Shown: piece by piece, positions 35,470 to 48,220 of the stretch
Layout: every line of letters begins with the position of its first letter
Numbering within the stretch: the first letter of the stretch is position 1
From: Xiphydria camelus
Taxonomy: Eukaryota; Arthropoda; Insecta; Hymenoptera; Xiphydriidae
Direction: 5' to 3'
Assembly (NCBI GenBank): GCA_963678675.1
Contig: OY783194.1
Coordinates: forward strand, 11,438,607-11,502,606
DNA length: 64,000 nucleotides
Notes under the pieces: generated by a model
Database searches by the model: none
The model's input: only the letters and a program-made list of their open reading frames with translations
What the model was told of the DNA's origin: nothing
Position numbers and translations under genes: made by a program

Positions 35470-35829
35470 TAATATACCTAGATAGATAGAGATAGAGATA
35501 GAGAGAGAGAGAGGGAGAGAGGGAGAGGGAGGGAGAGAGAGGGAGAGAGAGAGAGAGGGGGAGAGAGGGGAGGGAGAGAGAGGGAGAGAGAGAGAGAGGG
35601 GGGGAGGGAGAGGCAGAGGGAGGGAGAGANNNNNNNNNNNNNNNNNNNNNNNNNNNNNNNNNNNNNNNNNNNNNNNNNNNNNNNNNNNNNNNNNNNNNNN
35701 NNNNNNNNNNNNNNNNNNNNNNNNNNNNNNNNNNNNNNNNNNNNNNNNNNNNNNNNNNNNNNNNNNNNNNNNNNNNNNNNNNNNNNNNNNNNNNNNNNNN
35801 NNNNNNNNNNNNNNNNNNNNNNNNNNNNN

Positions 35830-35875
<46 letters not shown>
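35470..35875. repeat. (GA)n low-complexity tract with a 200-bp assembly gap
   Basis: GA/GGGA-rich sequence surrounds exactly 200 N at 35630-35829. The round length suggests a fixed-size placeholder, so the true gap size is unknown. Translated Ser/Leu frames through it are artefacts. Confidence 0.95.
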
Positions 35876-36108
35876 TCACCGAACGTTTTATAGCGTCGCA
35901 TAGAAAGGTGCGTCCGCATGGACATAGGCAAGTGAGGTAGCGGTGCTACGGGAAATACGGGGGTGTATTTTCAGCCACTCCTGGTTCATACGAAAATTAA
36001 CCACGCGACAGGTATAGCGCTCTACCAATGAGAACGTCTCCCGCCGAAAAGGCGCAGAAAAGCGTCCCGAGACACAAGCATCACGCTAACATCGTACGAC
36101 GGTACTGC

Positions 36109-36287
36109 CGTGCGTCAGCCCTAATAAGTTACTCGTCCGTGCCTAAAGTAATTCATTAATGTATATTATTTTGGTTAACACGCTCTGTGTGTGAGAACAT
36201 TTTTTACTCTTGAGTATATTAAGGCTCGCCAAATATTTTCTTGTTTAATTATACATTTATATTCAATTTCCAAATTCTAGTACTTAA
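36109..36287. repeat. R1 repeat, second copy, left part
   Basis: It matches 895-1054 (AAGTTACTCGTCCGTGC, then CTCGCCAAATATT). It ends at TTAA (36284-36287), where piggyBac-2 is inserted. The family resumes at 42653. Confidence 0.8.
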
Positions 36288-36743
36288 CCCTTTAAGGCGC
36301 AGAAGACTGGGACACATTTTAAAACACATTGTATAAGCTCTTTCTATGTATATAATATTTCTTGCCATGAAAACATTTTTTTCATATTTTTGTCTATTTC
36401 CGTTGTTTTTTTTTGAGGTGGGAAATTATTATCCCAAAGAACGTTTAGCGCAATGACTGTCCCTAAGAATTTTATGGGATAATTATTTTCCACAATAAAA
36501 AACTCCTCAAACTTGCAAATATTTTATTAATTTCAGAATTATTATAAAATATAAAAAATAGGTAGTACATTAGGATTTATGAAATAGAGTAAAACAATTT
36601 TTGCATAAGCCTACGTTACAGGTTAGGCACACTATATTACTGTCACGTCATGGACAACTAGATTTACCACTAACTGTCAATTCGGGGAAAACAATAGGGA
36701 TCATCGATACAATCAAGAAATTTTATATCACAAAAGAATATTC

Positions 36744-36779
36744 TGTTGCCACTTACCTTTCTTTGAAACTCTGACTTTC

Positions 36780-36843
<64 letters not shown>

Positions 36844-37513
36844 GGGTTGCCGTGTGGTCTTTGCTAGGAGGGCTGGGTCTCTCTCTCTACTCTCTCCTTA
36901 GGGCTTTCCTTTCTCGATTACTTGCAAAGGATTGGGTGACACGAATCACAACACCGATTGGTTAACGGAGTTTATTTTTAAGCAACTAATGAACTTGATA
37001 CAAAGCCACAAACACTGATCTGATTACAATCAAATTCGCACTGGAAACTCAACTAAATTTCTGCACTAAGATTCTGCTTAAATTCTGCGCTAAGATTCTG
37101 CACTAAAAACTTGCACTGATCTAATTGATACTGGAAGCTGAGCTAATATTCTGCACTCTCTGATTAGAGAGACTCTTTTTATTCCACTTTCGCGGGGGTG
37201 GTTCCTATCCCTGTTCCGGTGGGGGCGACCAATGGTCAAGCTTGATTCTTCGTCCTAGGTGGGGTCCAGCCTGACGTTTTGTAAGGGGGGGGGGGGGAAA
37301 TGCCTTGATCTAGTTTTTGGTGACACGTGCATCGCTGACGGCTTCGCGGAACTTCCGGCCTCTCGCGTCGATGACGTCGTTATTGCGTCCCATAGTGTGA
37401 TGAAGTTATGATCTGTTGAAGGCTCCTTGAAGGATTTCGCTTTCTGTTTCGTTCGTCGCTGCGTAGGAGAGTGTTTGTTCCTGTTTGGGATTTGATCTGT
37501 CCGGGCTGTTACA
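36744..37513 (-). repeat. Possible solo LTR
   Basis: On the minus strand it starts TGTAACAGCCCGG and ends GGCAACA. It has a TATA-like GGAATAAAAAGAG, a polyadenylation signal AATAAA about 240 bp later, and a (GA)n tract near the end. This is the order expected of a gypsy-type LTR. I found no target duplication and no second LTR, so the borders are uncertain. Near its centre AAGATTCTGC repeats several times. Confidence 0.45.
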
Positions 37514-38034
37514 TGATTGCTTATCCTCTATCTCTCCATGAGAATTTATTTATCGCTCGCTCGCACGTACCTCTATTACTTCTATGAATACGGCTGCGTA
37601 GGAATTTTCAAGACGTAACATTACTGCGCTTCTCTTTTACTTTAGTACTGCATCTGGTGCATCTTCGATATGTTTTTATCATTGTTGGCATATGATCTCC
37701 AACGGTTGAAAGTCTAATTGTATTTTGGACCGTTGTTTGGCCATCAGGATGATTTCTCTTTTTTGCCGCTCCTCGTCCAGGATAATATCCAGGTCGCTTT
37801 TTGGTTGAAAAATTACCAATAAGTTCGTTGACTAAAATGGACCTAAATTTCAGGTGACTTATGGGCTCTTTCTTCCTCTTTTTCATAGATATATTGTACA
37901 AAATATAAGAATTTACAACACAAACTTCTAGAAGGTATAAAAATATTTTGATCCACCACCTTCTCGATTTACGATTCATGTTGTAAAATGCCATGTACTG
38001 ATTAAAAAAATCTACACCGCCCATGTATTTATTA

Positions 38035-40293
38035 ATTAATTAATTTATTTATTTATTAAACGCCAAGCGGCTTTATACTACAGAGATTGCATAAGTTTGA
38101 ATCGGAGACGTCAGTATGCGTAGATAATACACTTAAATTGAGACAAGACTGACATTGATAACAATTTCGCAATGCCAGGGATTCAGGGATCAGCTTCAAT
38201 ATGGCAAATAGAACGTTTCACCGTTCTTACAAAGTCGCAGTAATTACCACCGAAGTAGTTTACAGAATTACAGTGCGCATTCACCGAACTAGATATTCTA
38301 TTAATAGAGCCATTCCGAACATACGATTTCGACGTATAAAGCTCGGCTAGAATACGATTAGACCTCAAACCCTGTCGCGGGACACACAACGAAAAGAGCT
38401 CTAACAACTCCGGCGAATCAATTAAACCATTAACAATTTTATAGAAATAGCAAAGATCAGTCTGAGTTCTCCTGTCAGCCAGCTTGCTGAGGTTAAAACG
38501 TGCGTACACTTCATTCACACGACTAGTAGAGCATTCGGAGAACATAAAGTACGACAGAAATTTACAAAACTTATATTGTACTCTCTCAACCTCACCAATA
38601 TGAACATCATAGAGCGGAGACCAAATGACAGTGCAATATTCCAAGACTGGTCTCACTAGCGCTGTAAACAGTTTGACTAACGTATAAGGATTTCTGAAAT
38701 CCCTCCCAGCTCGAAAAATGCAGCCAAGCACCTTGAATGCTTTCACCGTGACATACTCAATATGTTTAACAAAGCCCAACTTATCATCCAAAAGGACTCC
38801 AAGGTCCTTAATCACACTTTCCACTCGCAAAGGTTGACCTCCGAGAGAGTAGATTACCGGGCATTTATTACGTTGACGCGAAAATCGCATAACAGCGCAT
38901 TTCTTTGCGTGTAGCTTGAGCTTGTTATTGTCACACCACCGTTCGAGACACTCGATATCATCTTGTAGCAGCAGCACATCACGTGGTTCGGAAATAGCTC
39001 TAAACACCTTCAAATCATCCGCATACAGTAGATACTCAGACTTAAAACCCCTGCCAATGTCATTTATAAAGATGTTGAAGAGAACTGGGCCCAGATGCGA
39101 GCCCTGAGGCACTCCAGATATAGCCGGATATTCCTGGGACACATGACCATTAACACGTACTCGCTGCCACCTCTCAGACAGATATGAACGAAACCAATCC
39201 AGAGCTTTGCACCTTACACCATAACACGCCAGCTTATCAATCAAAATTCCGTGGCAGACAGTGTCGAAAGCCTTACTGAAGTCGGTGTAGATGGAGTGCA
39301 CTTCCTTACCCACATTGAACGCGCCAAGCACATAGTTAGTGTACAGCAAAAGATTGGTAGAAGTTGACTTGCCACCCGTAAAACCATGCTGTCGTGTTGT
39401 AATGATATTGGAGAAAGCATGAGTAATCTGGTTCAAGATAACCTTTTCAAGCAACTTCGGTAGGGCAGACTGAATGCAAATGGGCCGGTAATTGGTTACA
39501 TCCGATCTCGTGCCCGACTTATATATGGGACTAATAAATGAAGTTTTCCATGAGAACGGAAAAACTCCCACCTGGAGCGACTCACTAAACATATGAGTTA
39601 CCGGTTCGCACAAGCCACTCGCGCAGCCTTTTAAAAACACATTCGGGAGACCATCAGGCCCAGCTCCTTTTCTCTTGTCCAGTGCGCAAAGACCATCATA
39701 GACCTTATTAAAATTGACGCTCAGTGTAGTTAAGTTGGCATCAATGAGACCGTTGCCATTATCACGTGACAGGCTGAAGTTGCCATCTGAGGGAACACCA
39801 TCCCTTGTAAACACACTCTTGAAGAAGGACGCGAAGAGGTCGCTAACACCCGCGCCATATGACACCGCATCGTCCCAGTGCATACACTCCGGGATATCCC
39901 GATCATTTCTCGCCTTATCCTTCAGGAATGACCAGAAAACGTTAGCGTCCTTATTCACAGAATTCTCAATCTTGAGCAAATAATTACTATAACATTTCAT
40001 ACTAAGCGCCTTACATTGAGATCGAAGAGAGCTGAAGGCTCTGTATGCATGTGAGGTACCGCGTCTTTTAAAACAGGCGTGTGCGGCCTTCTTAAGATGC
40101 AGTTTGTCAATAAGTTCCCTAGAGAACCACGGCGGATAGCGAGCACGTCGTTTAACTACCGAAGGCACAAAATGTCGAATCGCATCATAAACTATCTCCA
40201 AAAAGAGATCAAGCTTTTCGTCGATTGATTCGCACCTGTATAAATCAATCCAGTTCACTCCTAGGAAATAACTATTTAGTACATCATAGTCCG
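38035..40293 (-). mobile_element. 5'-truncated LINE (non-LTR retrotransposon)
   Basis: It lies on the minus strand with an A/T-rich (ATTT-like) tail at 38035-38058. A 7-bp target duplication is visible: TTTATTA (38028-38034) and CTTATTA (40294-40300), one mismatch. The 5' end is cut inside the ORF, so the endonuclease domain is missing. It interrupts the piggyBac-2 transposase between its CYNK and MGGVD blocks. Confidence 0.9.
38183..40293 (-). CDS. Non-LTR reverse transcriptase, 5' truncated, frame open
   Basis: The frame is open from the truncation point (about 40293) to the stop at 38183; it enters as ADYDVLNSYFLGVNWIDLYR. The listed 691 residues start at a GTG, which is not a real start. 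RT landmarks by that numbering: AGPDGLPNVFLK (199-210), TDFSKAFDT with D326, SGVPQGSHLGPVLFNIFIND (381-400) and YADD at 412-415. A jockey/CR1-like grouping is likely. No stop or shift in over 2.1 kb suggests a young insertion, although without its 5' part it cannot be autonomous. Confidence 0.9.
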
Positions 40294-42652
40294 CTTATTA
40301 TAACATGATATCATTTTTGGACGATTTACAGACAGTTTCTCGCCTTTTTGATTCCTTCTTGACACTGTCGTAGATTCACTAGGATCATGAATTGTAGAAG
40401 CAATACAGATACACATTTTGAGCCTCGATCTTTCCATTTTACTATATCGATGTTTCCTGACTGGGCAAAATCAAATTCTGATTTCTGTAGTTCTTTATTA
40501 TTTCTCATCACATTTTTGGGATAATGTTTCTTATCTGTGCGTAACGTACCACACGCAAATAACTGTTTACCCAGAAGCTTATCAAGTAGGGTAATATTGG
40601 AAAAATAGTTATCAAAGTACAAACAGTAACTTTTTTCAGTATAAGGTTCCGATAGCTTCAAAACAACCCTTTCGCCTAGGGATAATGCAACTGTACCATC
40701 ATCATTTTTTCCAGTGTAAACGTCGAAATTCAACAAATATCCTGTTTACGAACAGCAGCATGCCCATACTTTGAAGCCCCTTTGAGTGGGCTTCATTGGC
40801 ATATATTGCTTCATACTCCATCTTCCTGTATAGCCTATCATGGATTCATCAATTGAAAGGTTCCGGGAAGGGTTATACATGTTTGGCAGCACAGATTTTA
40901 AATGGTCTATCAAAGGACGTAATTTGTATAATTTATCATACTGGTCTGTGCCTCTTACTGGCATTTTTGTATTGTCGTTCAGATGCAAATGTCGTAAAAT
41001 AAATAGGAACCGTTTCACTGCCATAATCCTGGCTATTCTATCGATATGAAAATTTTCGTCTTCTGACCAGTATAATTTTATGCTAGGTAACGGATGAATG
41101 CCCATAAAAACCATTATTCCGAAAAATGCTTTCAACTCAGAGAGCGTAATGTTTGTAAAGTCGGCACTGTTGTGTAATTGTTGAGCATACAAATTACTTT
41201 CCTGTACTATTTTCATGAGAAATATGTCAGGAAGAAATTGGAGAAAAATTGAAAGCGGAATATTGGTATCTATTATAGTGTTTGTACGCACATGTTCAAT
41301 AAACTGGGCTTTACTATACAAATCTGGAATTTGAGTGGATTTAGTACATTCATATATCTTTGTATGTTCATTTTTGATAGGATTTATTATTTCACTATCT
41401 TCTGCTTCAATAATTTATGTATCATTGTCTGCAGCCCTAAAAGGTCTATCATTTTGAAAATCTTTATTACTAACCTCTAATTCTCTCAAATATAGCTTTC
41501 TACGTTTGACTGTATGTTCCACTTCATAATCTGGGTCTGCTACCGAATCATCTGAATCTTCAGACCAGCTTTCACTATCACCGACCTGATTTTCTTGAAT
41601 ATGGGGAGGAGTAACAGTTCTTTTCTGTTTCTTAAGAGACAGTGAATGAATGTTTTGCCCTGATGTAGATGGTACATTTTGATATTGCTCTGTGGAGAAT
41701 TTTGAAGTCGAATTTTGACATTCTGTGTACCAGGGAAAATAGCTTCAGAGATTTGAATTTTGTCAAAATGAGGTGAAAGTTGATCGGCTGGTTCTCATGG
41801 AGATGGTCAATTTGAATCCTGCCTCCTAAGAGACATTCGTGCCAAATTTCGAAATACAGTGTCCGGTAGATTGCCTTCGGCATCTGTGTCCCCCTCGCAT
41901 TCAGAATCTATCGCCATGTTATCAGTTATAATGTCATCATCCACGTACATCAACTCTTCCAGCTGCTTGTCAGATAAATATTTAGGCTGCCACATTTTAT
42001 TTTGAAGAACCCTTAAAATAATCCAGAATCACTACGCTGCTGGAGCCTCTCACACTGTGTGACAAAACGCAAAATCAGTATTTTGTCGGTAATTTCAGCC
42101 GAGCCGAATACTTATTACTTGGAATTATATACTTTATGAAAAGTACCGATACTCACCAGTTCATATATCGAATAGTAGCTTAGAAACTCAATGTTCTCAT
42201 AGTAAAAAATTGAAATAACAAAGTATAGACGAAACGTAACTTTAACATTTTCTCAATATGACTCCATACTATCAAAGCATCAAAACTATTTCAAATAACC
42301 ACATCACAATATGATAGCCATGGATATATAAATGAAGTACTTATCAATATTTTCACTAACTTTTGTTTATATTGAGCAAAAACTAATTATTTTTACACCG
42401 TGCGCATTATTTCATAGAATACACGCTTTGAAATAGAGAGATCACTGGGCTAATACTTTCCCGCAACACAGATGCGAACCTACCGCACTTTGCATCAACT
42501 CCAAAAGATGGCAGCACATTTATTAGAATTTATATTCATCTTGTGGAGTTTGTTATGTTTGTATGTGGAGATATTAGTTTCCCATTAAAACATCAACTAG
42601 GAAATTTAGTCCTGGTGGGAAACTATTCTCCCAGTACAACTTAAAGGGTTAA

Positions 42653-42990
42653 GTTGGTATTCAATTTCGTAAAAATTCACGAAATCAGTTATTTGTACCA
42701 AACAGACTGAACAGTTAACACATCAAAAATAACATCATTATGACGTTATTTTTGTATTTGGTACAAATAGCTGATTTCATGAATTTTTTTGTTTGAAAGA
42801 TATGAGTTAACACGTTCGGTGCTCATGACGCACGGTTGCGTCCCCAACACTATGTCAGCCGCGCACGCGACGCACCGGTGCGCACCGAACGTGTTAACTT
42901 TTTTTGTAAAGAGTAATATGTGATGAACGCCATAGTATTTGGCATAAATATTTTACACCGAATGTGTTTTGAAGTGATTCCGTTACTAAT
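42653..42990. repeat. R1 repeat, second copy, right part
   Basis: AAATTCACGAAATCAGTTAT at 42674 and its complement near 42770 make a small palindrome. 42900-42985 matches the reverse complement of about 665-745. A tiny MITE (42811-42893) sits in it. Confidence 0.75.
42811..42893. mobile_element. 83-bp piggyBac-type mini-MITE
   Basis: It is flanked by TTAA (42807-42810, 42894-42897) with perfect 12-bp TIRs, CACGTTCGGTGC and GCACCGAACGTG. It is very short and GC-rich compared with its surroundings. Confidence 0.8.
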
Positions 42991-44682
42991 TCGATCAAAC
43001 ATAAGAACGAAATATTGATGCCATTGTTTCGCCCTTTATTATCTGAATTAAGCGGAAATTTGAAATCGAGAGAATGTCACTGTACCATCAACTTGCCAAA
43101 TAGACCAATCATATGTACCTACGATCCAAATTAATCCTTCGCACCATAAGTAAATGCCTGGCCAAAAGCGTTACTTGCCAAACATGCCAGTCGCCCGGAG
43201 CCAACGTAACACACGTATCTTTGCATGCACCTGTCGTCGTATGACGATGACTGTTAGGTACTATATTACACACAAATAGGTACAATATAATATAAACGCC
43301 GCATACTGTACTCCGACAAAACATCGACTCGCTAAATTTGTGACGTAATATGTCCGTTTGAAATGAGCTTGGCAGCCAGCCAAAATCCTCATCACAAAAC
43401 AATGTGTAGGTAGCTCGCAAACAGTCCCGACAGAGGAAATAGGTCTGCCGCCGTCGAGCTACGGTTTTATTCGACGATCGATATGCTACGCTCCGGGAAA
43501 ATATCACTAGCTCTCTTTTAAGCAAAGCGTGCTGTATCTCGTCAGCATGCAGATGAATACGGATGCACTTACCCTTCTATTTAACTCCTTTCCTCATTTA
43601 TCAATCACTGGTATTCCTATAGACTCACGTATGACTTTGATTACTCGTCCTCTTCTTCAGCCTGAATCAGTTCACCGCTGGACGTAACAGAAGCTACCTG
43701 AGTTACTTCCATGTTATTATAGCCTAAACTAATGCACACTACTGCCTTTCGGTTATCGTCTTAATATCGTCTACCCATCTTTTCAGCGGATACTCTACTC
43801 ATTTGCTTGTTCATCTCGGTTTCCACATTATTATTTCACATGTTCATCTCGCCGGGTCTTATCTTGCAATTTGCAGCACCCGGCTTCATTTGGGGGAGGG
43901 GGGGGGAGGGGGGGGGGTGGTCTAAAAATCAATTTTTTTTATTGCCTTTTCTTATAGTAAAACATTTAGTTGTGTCAACATTTCAAGTCAATCGGAGCAA
44001 AACTCTCAGTCATAGACCTTTAAGTCTCCGCTCCTCTAATACTGCGGAGCGGCAAGAACTCGGCGCTTTAAACGCTTGTTTCTCGAAACCAAGTTTTAAA
44101 AGTCCGTGGACATCGTCATTTAAAAACTACTGCACCGATTCTTTTCAAATTTTGTATACACTTTCTACATATAAAATACCAGACCCCTACGTTTTTCTTT
44201 TTCTTTTTTTGTTACATGAAGGGGGTTTTACAGCAACAAAATGACGGATTTTTTCGTGAAAAATCGCAATTTTTCTTCAAACAACCACCAAAAATTTAAA
44301 AATGGAAAAAAAATGAAAGAAAAACGTAGGGGTCTAGAAAAACATCTGTTTTAACTAAATTGCTTTGATTTTTTGATTTGACATAATTCTACGCTGAAAT
44401 ATAGTGTCCACCGCAAATCATCTCTTCTAAAAGGCGTCCTCGAAAATGCTTCGTCACCGGCTTATTTTTCAATATTTTTCCACAAAAATATTACAAAATG
44501 TTCGAATTATGCTTTGTAATATGCGAAACATTAGAATATATCTACTTCAACAATAGCTCTAAAAAAATTCGTAAAAATAGAGTTATTTTCCACGCGTTAG
44601 ACCCCCCCCTTAAGATGAGATGGGCCCTTTGGATCATATCAGTAACTTTTGATCTTTTACGGATTCCTTCACTCCGGATATA
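42991..44682. other. Stretch without recognised genes
   Basis: No protein family recognised. The longest frame (43109-43525, minus, 138 codons) starts with TTG. A G-rich run lies at 43894-43917. Some sequence near 44100-44480 looks like old repeat. Confidence 0.35.
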
Positions 44683-45165
44683 CGAGCCCGGTTCCACTTC
44701 AGTTGGCCCAGTTGCAAAATTTTTCTGGTTATTGGCACCCAATCAAGATAAATCTAAAGTTTATGTTAATATGCACGTTATTTATTTTTCAACCAACATT
44801 TTTACAGAGCTTAAGACCTAATAGCAGTTTATTCATGTTACGATAATAAACTACAAACAAAATGAAAAAATATTGCAAATCTTGAAAAATTCACCTCTGG
44901 GTAACATCGCCTTTGTTTTTAATAACGGCCGCAATTCGCAATTAATTAATTAAATAATTAATTCGTATATAATTCTCGAAATGCGTTATTTTCTTCAATT
45001 CTGATTTTTTTAAAAAATTGTACATTATGAAACATATTGTGCCGTGCGGTGTACTACAAAGCATTACATTTCAGCCTAGAAAAAATATAAGGCAGCAGTA
45101 ACTGTACAATTCATTTAATAATTGTTATTTTAGTGGGTGGGCCAACTGAAGCGGGACGGAGCTCG
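44683..45165. mobile_element. TA-flanked MITE with 28-bp TIRs
   Basis: It begins CGAGCCCGGTTCCACTTCAG and ends with the near complement (CTGAAGCGGGACGGAGCTCG). TA lies on both sides. It is 483 bp, non-coding. Confidence 0.75.
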
Positions 45166-45167
45166 TA

Positions 45168-46675
45168 CTACTTAAGTCTACACTGAACGTAGTGTGTTCT
45201 ATTGTATACTTTGTTTAATCCTGAGTTTATTAGCACTTCTTACTGTTTATACTATTGTTTCCAGGCAATATTTCGCGACTGAGGGAATGCATGTCTGAAC
45301 ACCCCTAGATCTTAAAGAATTGGACGTTTTGGGACTTTTAGAGATATTTCTCATTTTGCTAAATACGTGCACCCCAGTTAATTTTGATTTTTCTGGCAAA
45401 TTTATGCAATTTGGTTTTCTTTTTTATTTGCCTGAGTTGTTGGCTCAAGTATACATATCTACTCATGAGATATTTGTACTCGGAGAGGGAAATGTAGTAA
45501 AGCCAGATAAATCTTGTACATAAATTTGGATGATAAGAAGAAAGAAGATGAAATGATGAAGATAAAAATGAAAGATACGAGAGTAATAGGAAATAAAATA
45601 TAAAATGAAAGAGAAGATAGTCAGCGAAAAATAGTAGGGAAATAAAATTGGAAAAAGTGGATAGAAAACGTCAGGCATGCAAGACGAATTAAAACAAATG
45701 AAGTTAATTTTGGCACTGGATCACCGTGATTCCTAGCGAGAGATAGAAACCAACATAAATATCCGCATCTGCCTCTCTTTATGCCATATTTGTGTTCTAA
45801 ATGACTTCCTCTACACATAGCCTTTGGCTATCAGTTTTTACTTTCTTTAAAGAAGACTTGTAATATATCAGTAGTTATTATTTTTTCGTTGAAGCAAAAG
45901 TACTAACATCCAAACTTATAAACTCTACTTAGTATATCGCTTATTAAATAAAACAACGTCATAACTCAAATAAAAGCAATTTTTAGTTATTTGTACAGAT
46001 GTAATGCACTTTATGTTAGCTTTAAACTGCTACAACGTCATATCTGTAACTCAACGAATTTGCCACCTGAGGGCATTAGTGTCGTTCTTGTGCGACTGCG
46101 CTTTGCAGTTACTATTTACAGCAACACTGTATTATCTCAGTTGTGAGGTTGGGCTCGTTAAGTTAACTTCCTACCAATTTCTGCAAAAAGGTCACATTTT
46201 GTGTTAAGACAATATTCTTGTAAGGTAAGAATTGATTGCATTGTTTGTTCCAACATTCATACTGTATTATTTAGACTTAGGACATTATAGAATATTTATT
46301 GCACAAGATTCACTGTTGTATTATTTTTAAATGTGGTGTTCTTGTACTGAAAACAAGGTTTTTTAAAGGTATTATCTTCTCTTATGGTGTTATTACAAAA
46401 ACAGAACGTCCATTTCAAGTGAGGCGCTTGAAACTAAAATGGCGTTATTACGTTCTTGGTGCAAATATTTTGTCAATGTCATGAAACATTACGAATTATT
46501 TATACTTATGTCAATATTGTCACAAATAATTCCGACTTATTGTGAAACACATCCAAAACACCATTAAGTATAATTTGCGTATGTATTATTGTTTCAACTT
46601 GAGCTCCCTATAATGGCTTCTCGAGGGAAACTAATGTGCGAACTGGTTCTAAAAGAACGGTCAACTAACACGGAG
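45168..46675. other. Stretch without recognised features
   Basis: AT-rich, no long frame or TIR. A fragment of the GAAC/GTTC element end (GCGAACTGGTTCT) lies near 46640. Confidence 0.35.
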
Positions 46676-46890
46676 AATATACAGGGTGGACCAGGTTAAA
46701 CGTCATTTTTTTTTATATATCATCTTATTTTTTTATAAATCTTATTTATCATTATTCGCAATACACCCTTGAAGTTATAAACTTCACATCGACATGCATA
46801 CGATTCTCAGTTTTACCGTAATTGTTTTGAAACTGTCAAGCTAACAGACTAATTGTAAGTATAAAAGAGATGTATTTATAATTTATTATA

Positions 46891-48218
46891 CAGGGTGGAC
46901 CAGGTTAAACGTCATTTTTTTTATATGTGATAGAACAACCAAAAAAAAGTAGGCTTTCATAAGAAAATTTTTTTCAAAAATGTTTCCTAACAAAGATACA
47001 GGGTGTCAAATTTTCGAAAAAGAAAATCGTTTTCTCATCATAACTTCTAAACTACTTGATCGATTTCAATGCAATTTCGCACACAGGCTAATGTAGAATA
47101 GCTCTAAGCAATAATTAAATAATTTTTAAAAATTCTCCAGTGGCGTAGATACTAGGGGCCGGTACCCCCCTTTCCCCCTCCCAATCTTCGGCGCCACTGG
47201 ATATTTTGCAAAGAAGATTTAATTATTGGATTCCCCGTTTAATTTAGAGAAAAAAATCGCCCTTGCAAATTTTTGATTTATGGCTTCGTTTTAGAGATAT
47301 TTATTTTAATTTATAGGGTTGCGAGGCCAAAGCTAGGTTGAACTACATTAATTGTGATAGAGCAACAAAAAAAATAGATTCTCATGAGAAAATTTTTTTC
47401 AAAAATATTTCCTAACAAAGATATAGGGTGTCAAAGTTTCGAAAAAAATTGTTTTCTCATCATAACTTCTAAACTACTTGATCGATTTCCATGAAATTTC
47501 GCACACAGGCTAATGTCGTACAGCTCTAAGTAATAATCAAATAATTTTAAAAAATTATCCAGTGGCGTAGATACTGGGGACCGGTACACCCCTTTCCCCT
47601 GCGAAATTTCATGGAAATCGATCCAGTGGCTTAGAAGTTATGATGAGAAAACCATTTTTTTTTCGAAACTTTGACACCCTATATCTTTGTTAGGAAACAT
47701 TTTTGAAACAAATTTTCTTATGAGAATCTATTTTTTTTGTTGCTCTATCACATATCACAATTAATGTAGTTCAACCTAGCTTTGGCCTGCTCGCAACCCT
47801 ATAAATTAAAATAAATATCTCAAAAACGAAGCCATAAATCAAAAATTTGCAAGGGTGATTTTTTTCTCTAAATTAAACGGGGAATCTAATAATTAAATCT
47901 TCTTTGCAAAATATCCAGTGGCGCCGAAGATTGGGACGGGGAAAGGGGGGTACCGGCCCCTAGTATATACGCCACTGGAGAATTTTTAAAAATTATTTAA
48001 TTATTGCTTAGAGCTGTTCTACATTAGCCTGTGTGCGAAATTGCATGGAAATCGATCAAGTAGTTTAGAAGTTATGATGAGAAAACCATTTTTTTTCGAT
48101 GACACCCTGTATCTTTGTTAGGAAACATTTTTGAAAAAAAATGTTCTTATGAAAGTCTACTTTTTTGTTGTTGTTCTATCACATATCAAAAAAATGACGT
48201 TTAACCTGGTCCACCCTG
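46891..48218. mobile_element. Compound palindrome with CAGGGTGGACC ends
   Basis: It is flanked by TA; both ends read CAGGGTGGACCAGGTTAAAC inward. Each arm itself contains two diverged direct copies of a roughly 220-440 bp block (for example 46960 and 47395, both ending TCGAAAAA...GTTTTCTCATCATAAC). The layout is A-A'-A'rc-Arc. A separate left-end fragment of the same family lies at 46680-46720. Non-coding. Confidence 0.85.
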
Positions 48219-48220
48219 TA

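Larger units (their letters stand above)
37608..41995 (-). pseudogene. piggyBac-2 transposase, interrupted
   Basis: An ATG at 41995 (MWQPKYLSDKQLEEL) opens an acidic N-terminus in broken frames. The core 41321-40746 carries LSIDESMIGYTGRW (first Asp), then a shift leads to CLYFDNYFSNI (second Asp, near 40625). Another shift near 40385 precedes the block ending CYNK. There the LINE entered (38035-40293). The gene resumes at 38024 with MGGVDFFNQY (third Asp) and ends at 37608 after CTRCS, short of the usual full cysteine-rich tail. At least three frameshifts make it inactive. Confidence 0.9.
36288..42648 (-). mobile_element. piggyBac-like transposon 2, dead, with nested LINE and LTR-like block
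   Basis: TTAA flanks both ends (36284-36287, 42649-42652). The TIRs read CCCTTTAAG and CTTAAAGGG. It is inserted in the same repeat family as piggyBac-1, about 30 bp further along the repeat. A LINE (38035-40293) and an LTR-like segment (36744-37513) account for about 3 kb; without them it is about 3.3 kb. Confidence 0.9.

Noticed and set aside
35455..35931. Leu/Ser open frames through the N gap
   Set aside because: They cross 200 undefined bases in a GA repeat.
36005..36060. tRNA-like TTGGTAGAGCG on the minus strand
   Set aside because: D-arm-like sequence only; no acceptor or T stem could be formed.
43109..43525. 138-codon minus-strand frame
   Set aside because: Starts with TTG, no recognisable domain, no splice or promoter context.
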